Assembly (NCBI RefSeq): GCF_035582795.1
Contig: NC_134373.1
Coordinates: 30,102,501 to 30,166,500 of the forward strand
Reading direction: 5' to 3'
DNA length: 64,000 nt
Origin: Mycteria americana
Lineage: Eukaryota; Chordata; Aves; Ciconiiformes; Ciconiidae
The translations under genes were made by a program, and so were the position numbers. Each line of letters begins with the position of its first letter. The stretch's first letter is position 1. Shown here one piece after another: positions 1 through 13,300 of the stretch. The notes under the pieces are model-generated. The model had not been told where the DNA came from. It ran no database searches and saw only the letters and a list, made by a program, of their open reading frames with translations.

Positions 1-236
1 AGACTTCTGCAAAAATGTGCACGATACTGAGCAGAAAAGGGGTTTATTGGACAGTGACATCATGTACACATATACTTGCATGCCTCTTTCCATCAGTACT
101 TACCTTCCAGCAATGCCCTTTTTCCTTGTCTTTTCGCATCAATCTTCTTGTCTTTACCTTTGCTTTATTTTTCCACCCTCTTTCTCATCCATACCTGTTT
201 ACTAATTGTGCCCCCTCCCGCTCCCCAATAATCCAG

Positions 237-420
237 GCCCTTTGATGCTGCTGACCGCTGTCAACGTGGTGGAAGCCTGTGGGACGCGTGGGCCCCGCCG
301 AGGACCCGCGCTGCAGACGGACAGTACACCGCTTTTGTCCATGAGCGCGATGTGAAGAATGCAGGAATGCATTGCGGTGCTGGTACCTATGCTGTCCAAA
401 CCACCATGACCAGTCTCTGA
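237..420 (+). CDS. Last coding exon of a + strand gene entering from the left (product unrecognised)
   Basis: The exon follows a pyrimidine-rich tract of more than 100 bases and the acceptor AATCCAG. It starts with one base of a split codon and then reads 60 residues to a TGA. The segment begins PFDAADRCQRGG, includes QYTAFVHERDVKNAG, and ends in TTMTSL, whose last three residues (TSL) fit a class I PDZ-ligand pattern. It is much richer in GC than its surroundings. A second frame (starting PLMLLTAV) is also open for about 38 codons, so frame choice rests on length and the preferred ending. I do not recognise the protein. The upstream exons lie outside the window. It could be one of several alternative last exons, because the acceptors at 1370/1430 and 3292 need the same splice phase. 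Confidence 0.5.
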
Positions 421-780
421 GACGTGGGCCTTTCTGGAGCTTGAGACTGCTTTCTAGCAGAGGCTGGAAAATTACATTTTGAGCTGTCTCTGAGATAAGG
501 ACAACGGACCCAAAGCTGACTATAGAGCGGAAAAAAGGCTTTTATTATGAAGGCTGCATATTGTGCTGTTGGTGTTTAGTCTTTAAAGAAAAAATAACAT
601 ATAGACCAGAAGCCACCCGTCGCTCTTATATGGAAAAGAGTATATATCTTTTTAATTGTGTTAAGGTTTTTCTTAATGATTGAAAGATTTTTTTTTTTTT
701 TTTTTTTTTTTAGCTGGGTTTAACTTTGAGAGCCATGCAGGAAGTCACATTTGTAATAAAACTACACAGGCAACTAGTTG
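421..780 (+). other. 3' UTR of the left-edge gene with polyadenylation signal
   Basis: Non-coding sequence follows the TGA at 418-420. A canonical AATAAA lies at 755-760, so cleavage is expected near 775-785. A pure T run (688-711) sits within the UTR. Confidence 0.45.
688..711 (+). repeat. T homopolymer, 24 bases
   Basis: Uninterrupted run of T immediately before AGCTGGG. It may be a decayed poly(A) tail of a retroposed copy or a simple repeat. No retrogene is visible beside it. Confidence 0.8.
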
Positions 781-1369
781 GGTTATAATGTGGTTTCAAA
801 AATCTTAGAGAGATAGAGGATGTAACTGCCCCTCCTTCTGAACCATGATTATTTAAAAATATCTAGGATAGATGGTTGATCTGAAAACTACCCTTTGTTT
901 TTTAACAAGTCCTTTTCTGAAAAATATTGTTTGGAAATGGAATAGAATTATTTTAATTTTTTAAGAATAAAATTATCAGAACTCCTGAAAAGGCAAAGAG
1001 TAATACTTTTTTTGCTTTCTAGAAAATTTTCTTTCTTTTTTGCTGCTGTGCCCCAGTTGAAATGAAACAGAAATATTTCCTGACAAAAAACAGTCCTACC
1101 ATATGATTCACGAGGTTAATTGTTAAGTCAGAGGTTAAGACTCCAGCTTCATGGCCCATTGGTGTTCTTGGGGGCCTTTAACAACAGGAAGAACTACCTT
1201 TACCCTTGAACACACTGTGTTTTCATGTGTTTTCTGAAGTTAACTGCTTTTAAATTGCAATATTCTTCTCCTATTTTAAAAAAAGAGGAGGAAAAGTTGT
1301 GGTAGAGCGCTTTTAAAATTCACTTATATTTGGCTTTTAGAATAAAGAAGGTGTTTGAATGATTTTCAG

Positions 1370-4300
1370 ATTGTTTGAACAAGTTTCAAATTGCCCCAGA
1401 GCCCAGAAATACAAAACCATTGTTTTCAGATATCCAGCCCTGAAGAACGAAGAAAGTAAGTCTCAGCCAGGACATAACTTAAAATTGCCTGAGATATTTT
1501 GGCCTCCTCACCTAATGTGTAGCTTTGGCAAGCTACACATTAAAGGTCTGTGGGATCTACAGAGGTGATTAGAGCAATCTGTTGTGCTATTTTTAGTTTT
1601 AGATTTTGCAAGGTGGATGTTATAAACTTCTGGAGTGAAGCAAACCTATTTGTTTCTTTATTATTTATAAAGTTGCATAAGAATATGCAAACGAAAACAG
1701 GTGTTTTAACTTTAAAATATTGTATAGTTTCTGTGTAGATGAGGGAGAAACAGCCACTAATTTAAGTGGAGAAATTTGGGATAGTTTTGTATTTAAAATG
1801 CAAGAACATTGTTGTAATAACAAGTCACTGTTTTATTGCGGAGTTTTAAGTTCACATGTGCTTATGTAGTGGTCAGGCCACTGCAAGTAGTGGCTGACTC
1901 CTCAGGTGTCAGAAAAATTTTGCGTAGCTATCATAAATTAAAGAATAGTTGAGGTTGGAAGACACCTCTGGAGATCATGTAGTCCACCCCCATGCTAAAA
2001 GTAGGGTCGAGTAGAGCAGGTTGCTCAGGACCATACCAGCCAGGTTTTGAGTATCTCCAAGGATGGAGACTTCACACCCTCTCTGAGTGACCTGTTCTGG
2101 TGTTTGACCAACCTCCCAGCAAAAAAGTTTTTTTTTTTTTCTTGTGTTTAAGTGGAATCTCCTGTATTTCAGTTTGTGTCCATTGCCTCTTGCCCTGTCT
2201 CTGGGCTCCCTTGAGAAGAGTCTGGCTGTTGTCTTTACTCCCCCATCAGGTTTTTATACACATTGATAAGATCCTCCTGAGCTTTCTCTTCTCCAGGCTG
2301 AACAGTCAAAGCTCTCTCAGCCTCTCCTCCTATGTCAGATACTCCAGACCCTTTATCATCTTCGTGGCCCTTTGCTGCACTCCTTTCAGTATGTCCATGT
2401 CTCTCTTGTCCTGGGGAGCCCAGCGCTGGGCACAGCATTCCAGGGGCGTCTCACCAGTGCTGAGTAGAGGGCTGGGTGTCACGGACTGCCCTGGGACTAA
2501 CTGCAAGTTTGGTAATTAAAGCTGTGGCTTAAGTTTTCGTAGTAGTTTTTTTTGCATGACAGCAGAACTAGTTCAGATTCAGGATAGGGGAGGCAACCCT
2601 GGTTGCCTGAAATCCATCTACCTTTAGAACTGATTTTTTTAGTATGGTATATGTTGCATGCCTTTGCTATGTGGCTTTGAATCTTGCGTACATCCTGAGG
2701 GTCGATTTTCCTCTGTGCTGCGCTTATTTTAGTGTGACTTCATTGACTTAGGGAGAATTATTATCCTGGTTTCCACTAGGGTAAGTGACAGCTCTGAATA
2801 GGAGACGGAGAAATTGTACCACACTAGTACCAACACCACCTACCTGCATTTTTACAGGGACAGGTCATGTGCTCCAGGAATAGCACTGAGGAAACACATG
2901 GATGTCTTTCTAAACAGTATGGTGGTGACAGATCTTTGCTTAATATCCACAAAGGTTCTGCAGCCAGCACCTTTTCCTAAGGGTGTTTTCTTTCCTTTCC
3001 TGTAGTTGTTGACTTGCATATATTACGCTATGTCAGTATTTGGAATTATCTTCAAACAAATGGGAGACAGCAGAAGTCTTGGAATGTGGGACTCGGCCTG
3101 CTTGATTAGAAACTGAATGCGTGTGAACAGTCTCCATTTGTAGGATCGTATATCCCCAGGATTTTTTCTTTTGCTTTCCTCACTTTAAAATGAAAAGGAA
3201 GTTCTTTTTTTCTAAATGGTCTGCATTTTTGTTTAGGAAAAAAAAATCTGAAAAGGTGACAGGCTTAATTTACTACTCTTCTTACCTTCAGGTACAACAT
3301 TGAATGCCCCAAAATGAAGGAAATGAACAAAGAACTTCATGCTATTGTGCTGCCTTGCAGAGTCAGTGTGAGAAGCTATTCTGTGTCACTACCAGTTTGA
3401 AAAAATAAATTAGCTTGTGTGGTGCTCCATGCTGTTTCAAATTAGACGACTTGCAAAAGAATTATCTCTTTTGCAGCAGACTCAGATAGCTACTGTATTT
3501 TGCAGGTTGTATTTCACAAACTAGAATGAAGTATTGTTTTGCTTTTCAACTAGGAAATTTTAAGAAAAAAATCATACCCTTTGTAACTGACAGCTTTCTC
3601 AGTCATGTTACGCATTGTATGCTGTATGGTACGTACTAATACCAATATATTTGTCAGGCAAAAAGAAGAAATAATGCAGTATCTAACTGCCTTAACTGTG
3701 GGAGTTCTCTGAGCATTTAACGACTTCTTCTGTGTGATTTATTAGTGGGTTGACAAACCTTTCCATACACTAAAACCCTTTGATTATTCCTATATTAGTA
3801 ACTTGTATGGCTTGAACTCCTGGTACCATTTATCAGCTTTTCCCTCAGAATATTTCTTAAAATATGCTGATAGAAGTTGACTCTGAAGACCTAAAACGTG
3901 GCACTTACTACTCTGCAAAGTTCAAATATCCCTTTGTATGTGGGTAAATACAGGAACATGGAAGGCTAATGCCCATTTAATTCCTGAACACTGCACACTG
4001 ACTGTCGTAGAAGTCCTGCTTTTCCTGGGAAGCCTTTTATTATTTCCCTCATGATTGGCATGACAGTTCATCAGTGTTTTGTAAAAGAAGTCGGAAATTC
4101 TGTGCAGTGATGAAAATAGTATCTTGTGCTAAGTAAAAACTTCTGTAGCCTGGCCGTTTATGAAGCCTGCATGGTAGAGTTCCTGCTGATGCTCCGAAGA
4201 GGGTGCAGAATCTGGGTAGCCTCGAACAATTTAGTGCTCTTTGGGGAACTTGTCTTTTGTGCCTGCAAATTCCAGTGGCTGAGGGTCTACCTAGTATGAC

Positions 4301-7300
4301 TTTTCTCTTGTGACTGCCTATCCTCAAGGTGGCTGAATAGGTGTTTCAGTGGGTCTGAAGGCAAAATGAGGTCAATTCCTACTTGAATCTTGGCTTAGGA
4401 GGCTTCTCTTGAGTCTGCCTAAAATTAATTTAGTTTCCGTGAGGCACCGCTGTGATGCAGGGGTGAAGCTGCAGGGACTCACCCCAGTTGTCCTTGCTAC
4501 CTCAGCCAGTCCTCCATCCCACGGCACAAATGGCAATAAGGTTTTCTACAAACTTTCATCACGTTAGTGTAAGTCGTACGCTGCTTTTGGAGCAACACTA
4601 GACATTGAATGTGCCATTTGAATATGCCACCAGATTTCAAGACTGCCCTTATCTCTAGCGGGCAGGTCTTTGAATCAGCTCTCTTGTCTGTGTAGTAAAT
4701 GTTACTACAATTGTCACAGCGGGGAAAAAAGGCTAGTGTAATTATCTTAGCAATTTTCTAATGAAGATAAAATCATTTTTTCACTCATTTTCTCTCCACT
4801 GTGCTGCAATGCAAAGAAAAGCATTAGAAGATTATAGCACAAAGAAGTGTTACTGGTGCTCTATATCACCTCTCTTATGTGGAGTTCATAGGAGCTTATA
4901 CCTAGTTCCTTCAACATGTCATGGCATCAGCACCTCTCTGTGCTGCAGGCAAAATCTGAACTTCCTATACTGGTTGTCATATTAAACATTTGGGAGGCTA
5001 CGCACAGAAAACTCAGAAAATAGGAAGAAAAGTGTTGGCTTCATGTGAAGATTATAAAACCTTTTCAGTCTCGTGCATTAGGCATCCTCTGATAGTAAGG
5101 TACGGGATTCAGTCTCACTTTCTTCGTTGCCTTAATTGGAAGAGCATCTATTCCTGTCTGTTACTTCTAATAATTGAAATTCTATGTATCCATCATTCCC
5201 CCTTTGCAAGACTATCTGCTGCTTGCCATTTCCCATTAGTGGTGCACAGAGAGGCTGTACAGCAGATCGAAAAGTTTCCTATTATTTGCTTTGCTAGTAG
5301 CTTCTTATTCCACTGCTTTAAGAGAATCAAGCAAGTGACCTCAGTTTGCCTCATGGCAATTAATTGTCTTAAGATGATTCGTACATTATTAGCGCTAAAA
5401 CGGTGATATCCTGTAATCTGTTTCAGAGGTATATATTTAACATTGGAAGGATTCTTTTGGGTGCTTGAGCTGGAGGGAGGAGTTTTTTCCTGGAGCCTCT
5501 AGTGACAACATGGGACTGCTTCCAAATTCCGGGGGCTGGAGGGAGGCATGGGGCATTAACCTGGTAGTGATAAGGGAGAAGCTGGTCTAAACTGTCAAGT
5601 AGGAAGTGTCTCTGTCCGTGCATAAGGGTAAGTTCTGTTGTGGTGGATACTTGCTTGGTGTCATTGTTCTCATATTTGGGACAGGACTTTGAAAAGTGAT
5701 AGATTTTTTTTCTTCTTAAATCAATCTTGCAACCAAACTGTATGTAAGTGATTGCTGATTGAAATGGGCGACAATCAAACTGCAGTTGTGTGCACAGGTT
5801 GTCTGATTAACCATCATGTTCTGCAGCAGTTGTTGTTTCCGTATTTGTTACAGTTTGCTGTTACAATAGCTTTAGCTATTCCTGAAGTTTGAAGAGAAGG
5901 ATGAGATTGCCGACTGTTTGCACAACATAAACATCATAATATAACTTTTGTTTTTGTAATTGTTTTTCTATTTTCATTGTAAATACAGATGGTAGGACAA
6001 AAAAAAAAGGAGAAGTTTCCATTAGAAAGCAAAGGAGGTAAAACACATGATCCTAACAGGGTACAGAGTACATGCTGTGGTTCACTTAAAATACTGTGGC
6101 TGCTAAGGTTTCATTCATGTCTCTGCTCAAGTTAATAAAACTGAAACTACTTATAGGTATGCTTAACCATAACATAGTGTCATTGCAGACCTATGCAGTG
6201 CACCCTTCTGCCCTCTGTTCTGCTTACAAGTGTTGGGTGAAGTGCTGTACAAATAGCTTTTTGTGAACAGTATCAACTTCCTTCCCCCTAAGTTTTGTTT
6301 TTCTCATGTAAAAACCCTAAAGTGTACCTTGAGTGTGTTAGAAAAACTTCAGATGTTTGTTCCAAAAAGGGTAATTAACGGATAAAAACTTCCCTCCTCC
6401 TCTCTTTACCTTTTCCACTGCTATGTGATGAAGCAGCAGGCAACGTGGACCTGTTCTGTTCTGAAGTCACTTCTACAGACATGAAATGTCCCCCCCCCTT
6501 TTTTTTAAAACTCACTGAAAGCCAATGTCCATTAGTTACCTGAAACAGATTTTACGGAATGTGTCTGGCTACCAGAAGACAGCCTGAAAAAAGATTGTGT
6601 GTGTGTTAAAGCTTTTTCTTGTTACAGGAAGAGTGGTAACACGATTCTGTGTATCTCTGCCCATCTTTCTGCCTTTGCAGCGTACCTCTTGTTGATTTGC
6701 TAGACAGCACGGAGTTGCCAGAAACTTGTGTTGATGATGCCGCAGGCTGTCCAGTTGTTGGCTTGGCAACAGGAGATTCAGAAGAGGCTGTTAGTTGCCC
6801 TCATCCTGGCACAAAGGAAACCGCTGCTGAAAAAGCAGACTCTGATCGTAAGCAAACTTACAGATTTTTCCCTATTATCATGACGTGTGGGGTCAAAGTT
6901 AACTGATTAGGTTGTTATGAGGTTGTTTCCTTACAAAAATCCAGAAGTGTTTTAGAAAGCTCGCTTAGATTATATGCGCATAAGGACAGTTTTACCCACC
7001 ACTGGGATAAGAAAGTTGGTCAGCTCTCCCCGTTTCAGCTGGAAGCAGCTTATTTCCAAGGACAGAAGTACAAGGGAAAAGTCACAGTTCTTCACGGGAT
7101 CTGACTTTAGCCACAAATACAGTGAAGTGCAACCATCTGAGCAATTAACTCTCACTGCTTGCTCATTCACTGTGAGGATGGCTGGGTAAATGAACTTGCA
7201 GGAGTGGAGAATGTTGTGATTAGGTACATGCAGTCTGTAGGCTTGAAGGTTGCATTGAAGGTTGAGCAAGTAGCTTCCCCCATCCCTGTGCTTTTTTCCA

Positions 7301-10300
7301 CAACTTTAAAACCATATAATTAGTGCTCAGGAATAACGCAAGTTACAAGTCAAATAACTCCACAATTACATTAGGAAGATGATATCTTTTCTGTCTTTTT
7401 CAGCATTTGAAGACACGTTCCTAAAACTGAAACAGCTGGAGACAGAGTGCAGCAGCCCCGTGCCAACAGAGCGTCCCAACGTAAACATAAATGTACAGGT
7501 ACTTGGGCTTCATTCTTTCTGGCAGAGTCGCTGAGTTTTGTTCAGATCATTCTGAAAAGTCTTCCACTTACCTTGGGCCGTTTGCAAGATTTTAGGAATA
7601 TGAGTGAGTAATACTGGGGAATAGTAAAGGAAATACAAATGCTTTGTTATATATAAGCCTGCATGTGACAGGGCAGTGAGATAAAGATGGGGGGCAGAGG
7701 TGCACGTGCACATATGCAGACTGTGGCCTGGTGAAATTTTCTAAAATCAATGGGCATAAAAGGCATAAACGCTTGAAATGTTCCTCAGTTGTCTTTATAG
7801 CTTACTAAGTGTACGGTGTTGTATAGTTCACCCTCTTTTTTGAGGGAGTGAGCAGCTTTCCTGGTGTTTTTCAGTTGCCTTTAGTAACCTTCCCAGAATG
7901 TTGTTTTGACGTTTTCTTTTGAGTCAAGCTTGCTGGTGAGCCATCCTTCCTGTTAAGTAACCAGTTTTTACCTGCCTTCTGAAGTAGGTGTTAGTGCTCT
8001 GTGTGTTTACATAGAGAGGAGTGATGTGGTTTGATCTAGTGCTCTCATAAATCCTTTTGAGCAAGTCAGGCTGCATTTCCACAGGCAGCTGAGCCAAAGT
8101 ATGAGCTTCAGTGCCCTGAACAGGGTGAGGGCTCTCTTCTCCCTCGCTCCTCTTTGCTCTTCCTTCCCCGGCTTCCTCCTCTCCTGTGTCACCTCCAGGA
8201 ATTATTGCGTGTTTCGGTGAACCAATGTAGCCTACAAAATGGCAACTGAAGAATTTTTTGCCTTTTTTGTTTTGAACTTTTTAAGGTGTTGGGATTTTTT
8301 TTGTTTTGTTCTGTTTTGTTTTTTAAGTTGTTAAATAGTGAGTTAAATAGGTTCATGGAAGGGGTCAAAGAAATGCCAGAGGCATAGTGAAAATAAGTAG
8401 TGTTGCTAGAAGGGATGGAGAGGACAGGATCCTCCCTTACAACAGCAGTGAACTTTCATAGATTCACCAGTTAGCAGACAACTGCACCCATGCAGGATAT
8501 TCTTTTTTTTTAATGAGCTTTAAAAAATGCGGAATTTACATTTCCCTTACTCTGCTTCCCCCAGTGTTAAAGCTTTAGGTGCTTTATTGCATTTTGAACC
8601 AGCAGAGAGAGTAAAACACCTGGCAGTGTTATCTCTGTTTGTACTACCCTCCCTTGCAGGGAGGCCTGAGGATTTATCTAACTTTCGGTGAAGCAGCTAT
8701 GATTTTTTTTTTCTTTTTTTTTTTCTCCCTCAATAGTAAAATGAACCAGATGCCAAGAGGGGTGTTCAGCAGTATGTGTTTGGGCTAAGCCCATTCCTGA
8801 GCATTTGTTCTCCCCCTCCATGTGAGAGAAGGCTGCTGCTTTGGTAGGCTTTGGTGCTGCAGGCTGTTTGGCTCATGTCCCCTTTAAGGGCTGTTGTCAG
8901 GGATGCCTTGTGCACCTCTCTGCTTGATGAGCGCATTACAAAGATTACCAAGTCTCTAAGAAGATTAGTCAGTAACCTATAGGTCCTGTTATGCCGAAAC
9001 ACTGCCTCCTCATATACTAAAGCAAATGATGAGGTGCCGAGTAACTTTGGATATTAGAGGTTACAGATATGGGAGTGATAGTAACCTGATTAGAGAACAA
9101 GAACATTTGCATAACGGAAATATGTGATGTGTGGATCAACAGTATGCCAGTATGATTCTTTCTTGAGGTAAAAGAGACTTCAGCTGTCATCAGTGGTTTT
9201 CCTTGGGTAGAAAAGATTGAATAAAGCTTTTCAACCTATGATGTAGCTTACCAAGAGGTCAGTTGAAAGTGTTTGTTTAAAAAGGTAGACAAAGATTAGA
9301 GACTGTCTCTGTATGCTTCAAATTGCAAAGACACGTAGGTTACAGTAGCACCAAATGAGCACATCCAGTTGTGATTAGAGATGAAGGTTAATGGTTTGGA
9401 AATGAGTCCTGAAGAGTGACCTAAGAATAACTATTAAAAACACTTTGTTTCCTGCTTTTGAAGGCTGCTTTAGAAAAAATACAAATTTCCACTTATGATG
9501 TTAGTTACAAAATGTACCTGTTGGCTCTCCTCCTGTACTTACTTCTGTTCTCAACCTATTTGTAAAAGAGGTGTTTGTGGCATCTTCTGACCGAACTGAA
9601 TGGGACTGCAATGTATCCACTAAAACCTTGCAATGAGCTTAGATCCTGGAGCTTGCTGTTACTTCAGATGAATACAGTGTTACAGTGTTCTCTCTGAAAG
9701 TGTGTGATTACAAATTTCAGCATGTCTCATTTCCCTTAATTTTTACCGGTGCATTAAGACACCTACCTATGTAGGAACAGTTACAGCACATAGAAGGTTT
9801 GGTAAAATGCATTGGGGGAAAGCATTAGCTTTCTGCTTATGAAGGCAGAGCTGCATCCTGAACTTCCTAAGTGACAATGTCAAATGCCAATGAACTGCTG
9901 GCTTCAGCTTTGTTAATTAAAAATCTTTAACTATTTTCCATTGGGGGTCAGAGATGGCCTGACGATCATCTTTACGTAATTCTATACTTGCAATCAATCA
10001 GTCTTGATTGATTTCTTTGGTAGGGAAATATTTATCTAGCTATCTGTGTTCTTTTAGAGAAAAAGAGAAATCTTTCTAGAATGAGAACTGGGAAGGGGGG
10101 AATGAATGGCTTCATTCTTCACCACTGCTCCCTGCCACAATCTGTTGGGATGGAAGAATGCGACTTTGTCCTTTCCCAGCTTTCGCTAGCGCAGTGACCA
10201 GATCTGACAAAAGAGAGCAAATAGCTCTGAAATACACTGACGCTCTGCTTTCACAGCTTCTGAAGTGAAATGAACAATAAAAAGTTCTCCCTGTTTGCCA

Positions 10301-13300
10301 ATGTCGAAGTCTGCTCCAGAGTCAGAAATGCAAGGATGTGAGGGTTTTCTTTTTCTGAATTCATTGTGATCTGTAAACATGTGGAAATTGCTCTAAAATG
10401 TGCCTATATTAGACTCCATCTCCCTGCACAAAGTGATTTTCAGTGGCAACAGGAACGCTGCTCAAAAGCAAAAAGGATTGGGATTGCATGCCCTGCTGCT
10501 GCCTTTAGTCTTCCCTTCCGTTTTTACATCGCTGCCTAGCTCCATATTTTGGTTGAAGAATAGAGTACAAACATAGTTTGTCTAGTACATAGAGACAATA
10601 AAAACTTGTAACGAGCTAAAATATTGTCAAACCACAGCAAGCTTTACTGTTTTATGTGAACAACTGAAATGTCTTGTAAATCTTGAGGTGTTATCAGGTG
10701 CCAAGTGCTTTCCTCTCTAGCTACATGCTCTTCCCATTAAAAAACCCAGTAAAACCAATGCTTTTTTCAAGCACAAAATAGAAAGGATTGAGAAAAATGT
10801 GTCTTTAGTATTGATGGAAATATTTCCTTGGTGGTACAGAACTTATACGTGATTACATTAAAATATTTCTTAATAGTACTAAGCTTTTCAGAAGTTGGGA
10901 ATCTAGTCACTAATAGACTAGAGTGACCTAATTAAACTCATCGTTCAGGTGGAGGAAGCTGAGAGGAAGTTAAACCACATAGTGGTGCTTAAAGCAGCAG
11001 TGTACTGATGTGCTCAGTTAAAATAATCAAATTTACTATATCACTGGTACTGGAATAATGCATTAGGAATTCTGTGCAGGGCCTGTTATATACAGCATCC
11101 GGTTCAGTGAGGTCCGGTGTAAGGATTTAAGGATTATCACAGTTGGGTACTGAGACTGTACAAATAAAAATAATTCAGTTTTAATTATTCCAGACTTTTG
11201 GCAATTCCAGCAGCTTCTCTAAAATAAAAACATTTAAATGTTTAATAATTAATTGTTTTGTTAGTCTTCATGAATTATGTGAGTGTGCATCTCTTAATAC
11301 CTGCTAGCAATAGTCATTAGCAGCACTGGTTGTTGGTCCTCATACCTTTTAATGTTGACAGTGGCCCTTGAATATTTTGCAAAAAGTTCATTGCTGACTG
11401 GGGTCAAAATTTTAAAACAGATTCTCCTTTAGATAGTCTTGTAAGTTCCTATTTGGATACCCCGAAAGGTGATTTAGAGGGAGACAAGAAAAGGAAATGT
11501 TTTTCCCCTTTCTAAAGACCAAATACCTAGAAGTTCTCACTAGCATTTCCAGTGAACGGAAAAAGCTGAAAGCGCATGGAGAGCTGTGCGGGGGACAGGT
11601 ATTCACCTCTTTTTAACTTCTCTCCCCTGCTCTCTCTCTATGCGATGGGCTTCATTCCTTCTGGACACGCTGCAGGTCGTGCAAGTAGGAGTGCAGCAGG
11701 ATTGTGCCTGCTCCAGGGCGTGTTGCAGGAATGCAGCACTTGCCTCCAGGAAAGAGCCTGCCTTCCCAGCCACGGTGGCATATGGCGAGGAAAGCAGGGC
11801 TCTGTCTCCCCCTGCTGAGTCATACCCCGAGAAGAAAGGTCACAAGGTTTAGTTTCCACTCAGTTAATTAACTTCTGTCACTAATCAAATAGCAATTAGT
11901 AGATTGTATGCTTAATTAACATTGTATAATTAAGAAATACAATTCACGTAATGAAATATACTGTAGTGAAAGGTATCTCATTTTTAATTGTCTTCATTAT
12001 GTATCTGGCTGCCAGTTTGCTCTGATATGATCAATGATGGGAGAGGTAGCTAATAGCACATTAAGCTGTTGTTCTAATTTATAAGTGGATTTTAAGGTAA
12101 AAATCTTACCAACTTGCATTCGAGAGTAAATTATAAACTTATAGTTAAGCTACACTGATATGATATAATCTGATGGCTGTTATATTGATCTCCTGTCAGT
12201 AAACTAGGCTGCAAATTTACGGTCCGCTTCAGTTCTCGCACGCTGTATTTTTGGCACAGCATTTTGCATCTCCACTTTTAAGCATTGTGCTTTTTTACGT
12301 CATGTTTTGCTGACTTTACAACTGAGTTCCAAAATAAAGGAACAAATTGGTTTTTCATTCCAGTATAAGTCTGCTGACTTTCCTGTCATTCAGAACCTTG
12401 TTGTTATTTAGAGATGTTAATAAACTTCAGCCCAGACTTTCCACGTGGGAACTGCTTCTTATAAAGATTTTTTCATGTCTAGGATGAAGTGGTAAAGTTG
12501 ACAGATAAATGTCTTAACAATGCAATTGAGAGCCCAATCGCAGCAGCAACATGGCTTCCAGCAGATATGAAAAGCAATATCCTGAAGGCCCAGGCAGAAG
12601 CAGGGCACAAGGTAAATACTCAACTGATAAGGACTGTGATGTTCTCAAATGTTTTATTTCTCTTCAATTGCCTGGTGTTGGAGAAGGCGCCTTGCAGATA
12701 AGGGTGCTTCAAGAGCCAAAGTCCAAGGTAGAGTAAGAGAGCCTTTCAGCCTTTGTTCACAATAATGGTGGTCTAGTACTGGAACGGTTGCCCAAGGAGG
12801 AGTCTTCATCCTTGATGATACTCGCCATGTACCTGGACAAGGCCCTGAACAAGCCCTGGTTTGAGTGGTTATTGAGCCAGATAACCTCCAAAGGTTGCCT
12901 TCTAACCAAGAAATTATTCTGTGATTCTGTGACTAAGACGATGCTTCTAGCATGTTCTAGTAAATTCTGTAGCAAATAATGGTATTTTATTTAGCTACGT
13001 TGGTGAATTATTTTTATTTCTGCACTGAAGTTTTCACATAGGATTGATGTTTTAAGTCCCTGAGCAGTAGATGAACAGCACGCTTCCGTGCTGGGAGGGA
13101 GACGCTTGGCTCTTCTGTGAATCTCAGAACTGACACAAGATGGAAACAGGTATCAGAAATTTATATCTCTGTTCATTTTTTTCCTTTCAGGTTGTAAGAG
13201 AAGACAACCTGGCAGGTTTCAAGAATTCCAATATTCAGGATGCTGCTGCCAGGTACTGAATAGATTTGGAAGAAATGTGTGATCTAGTTACGCAAGTACA

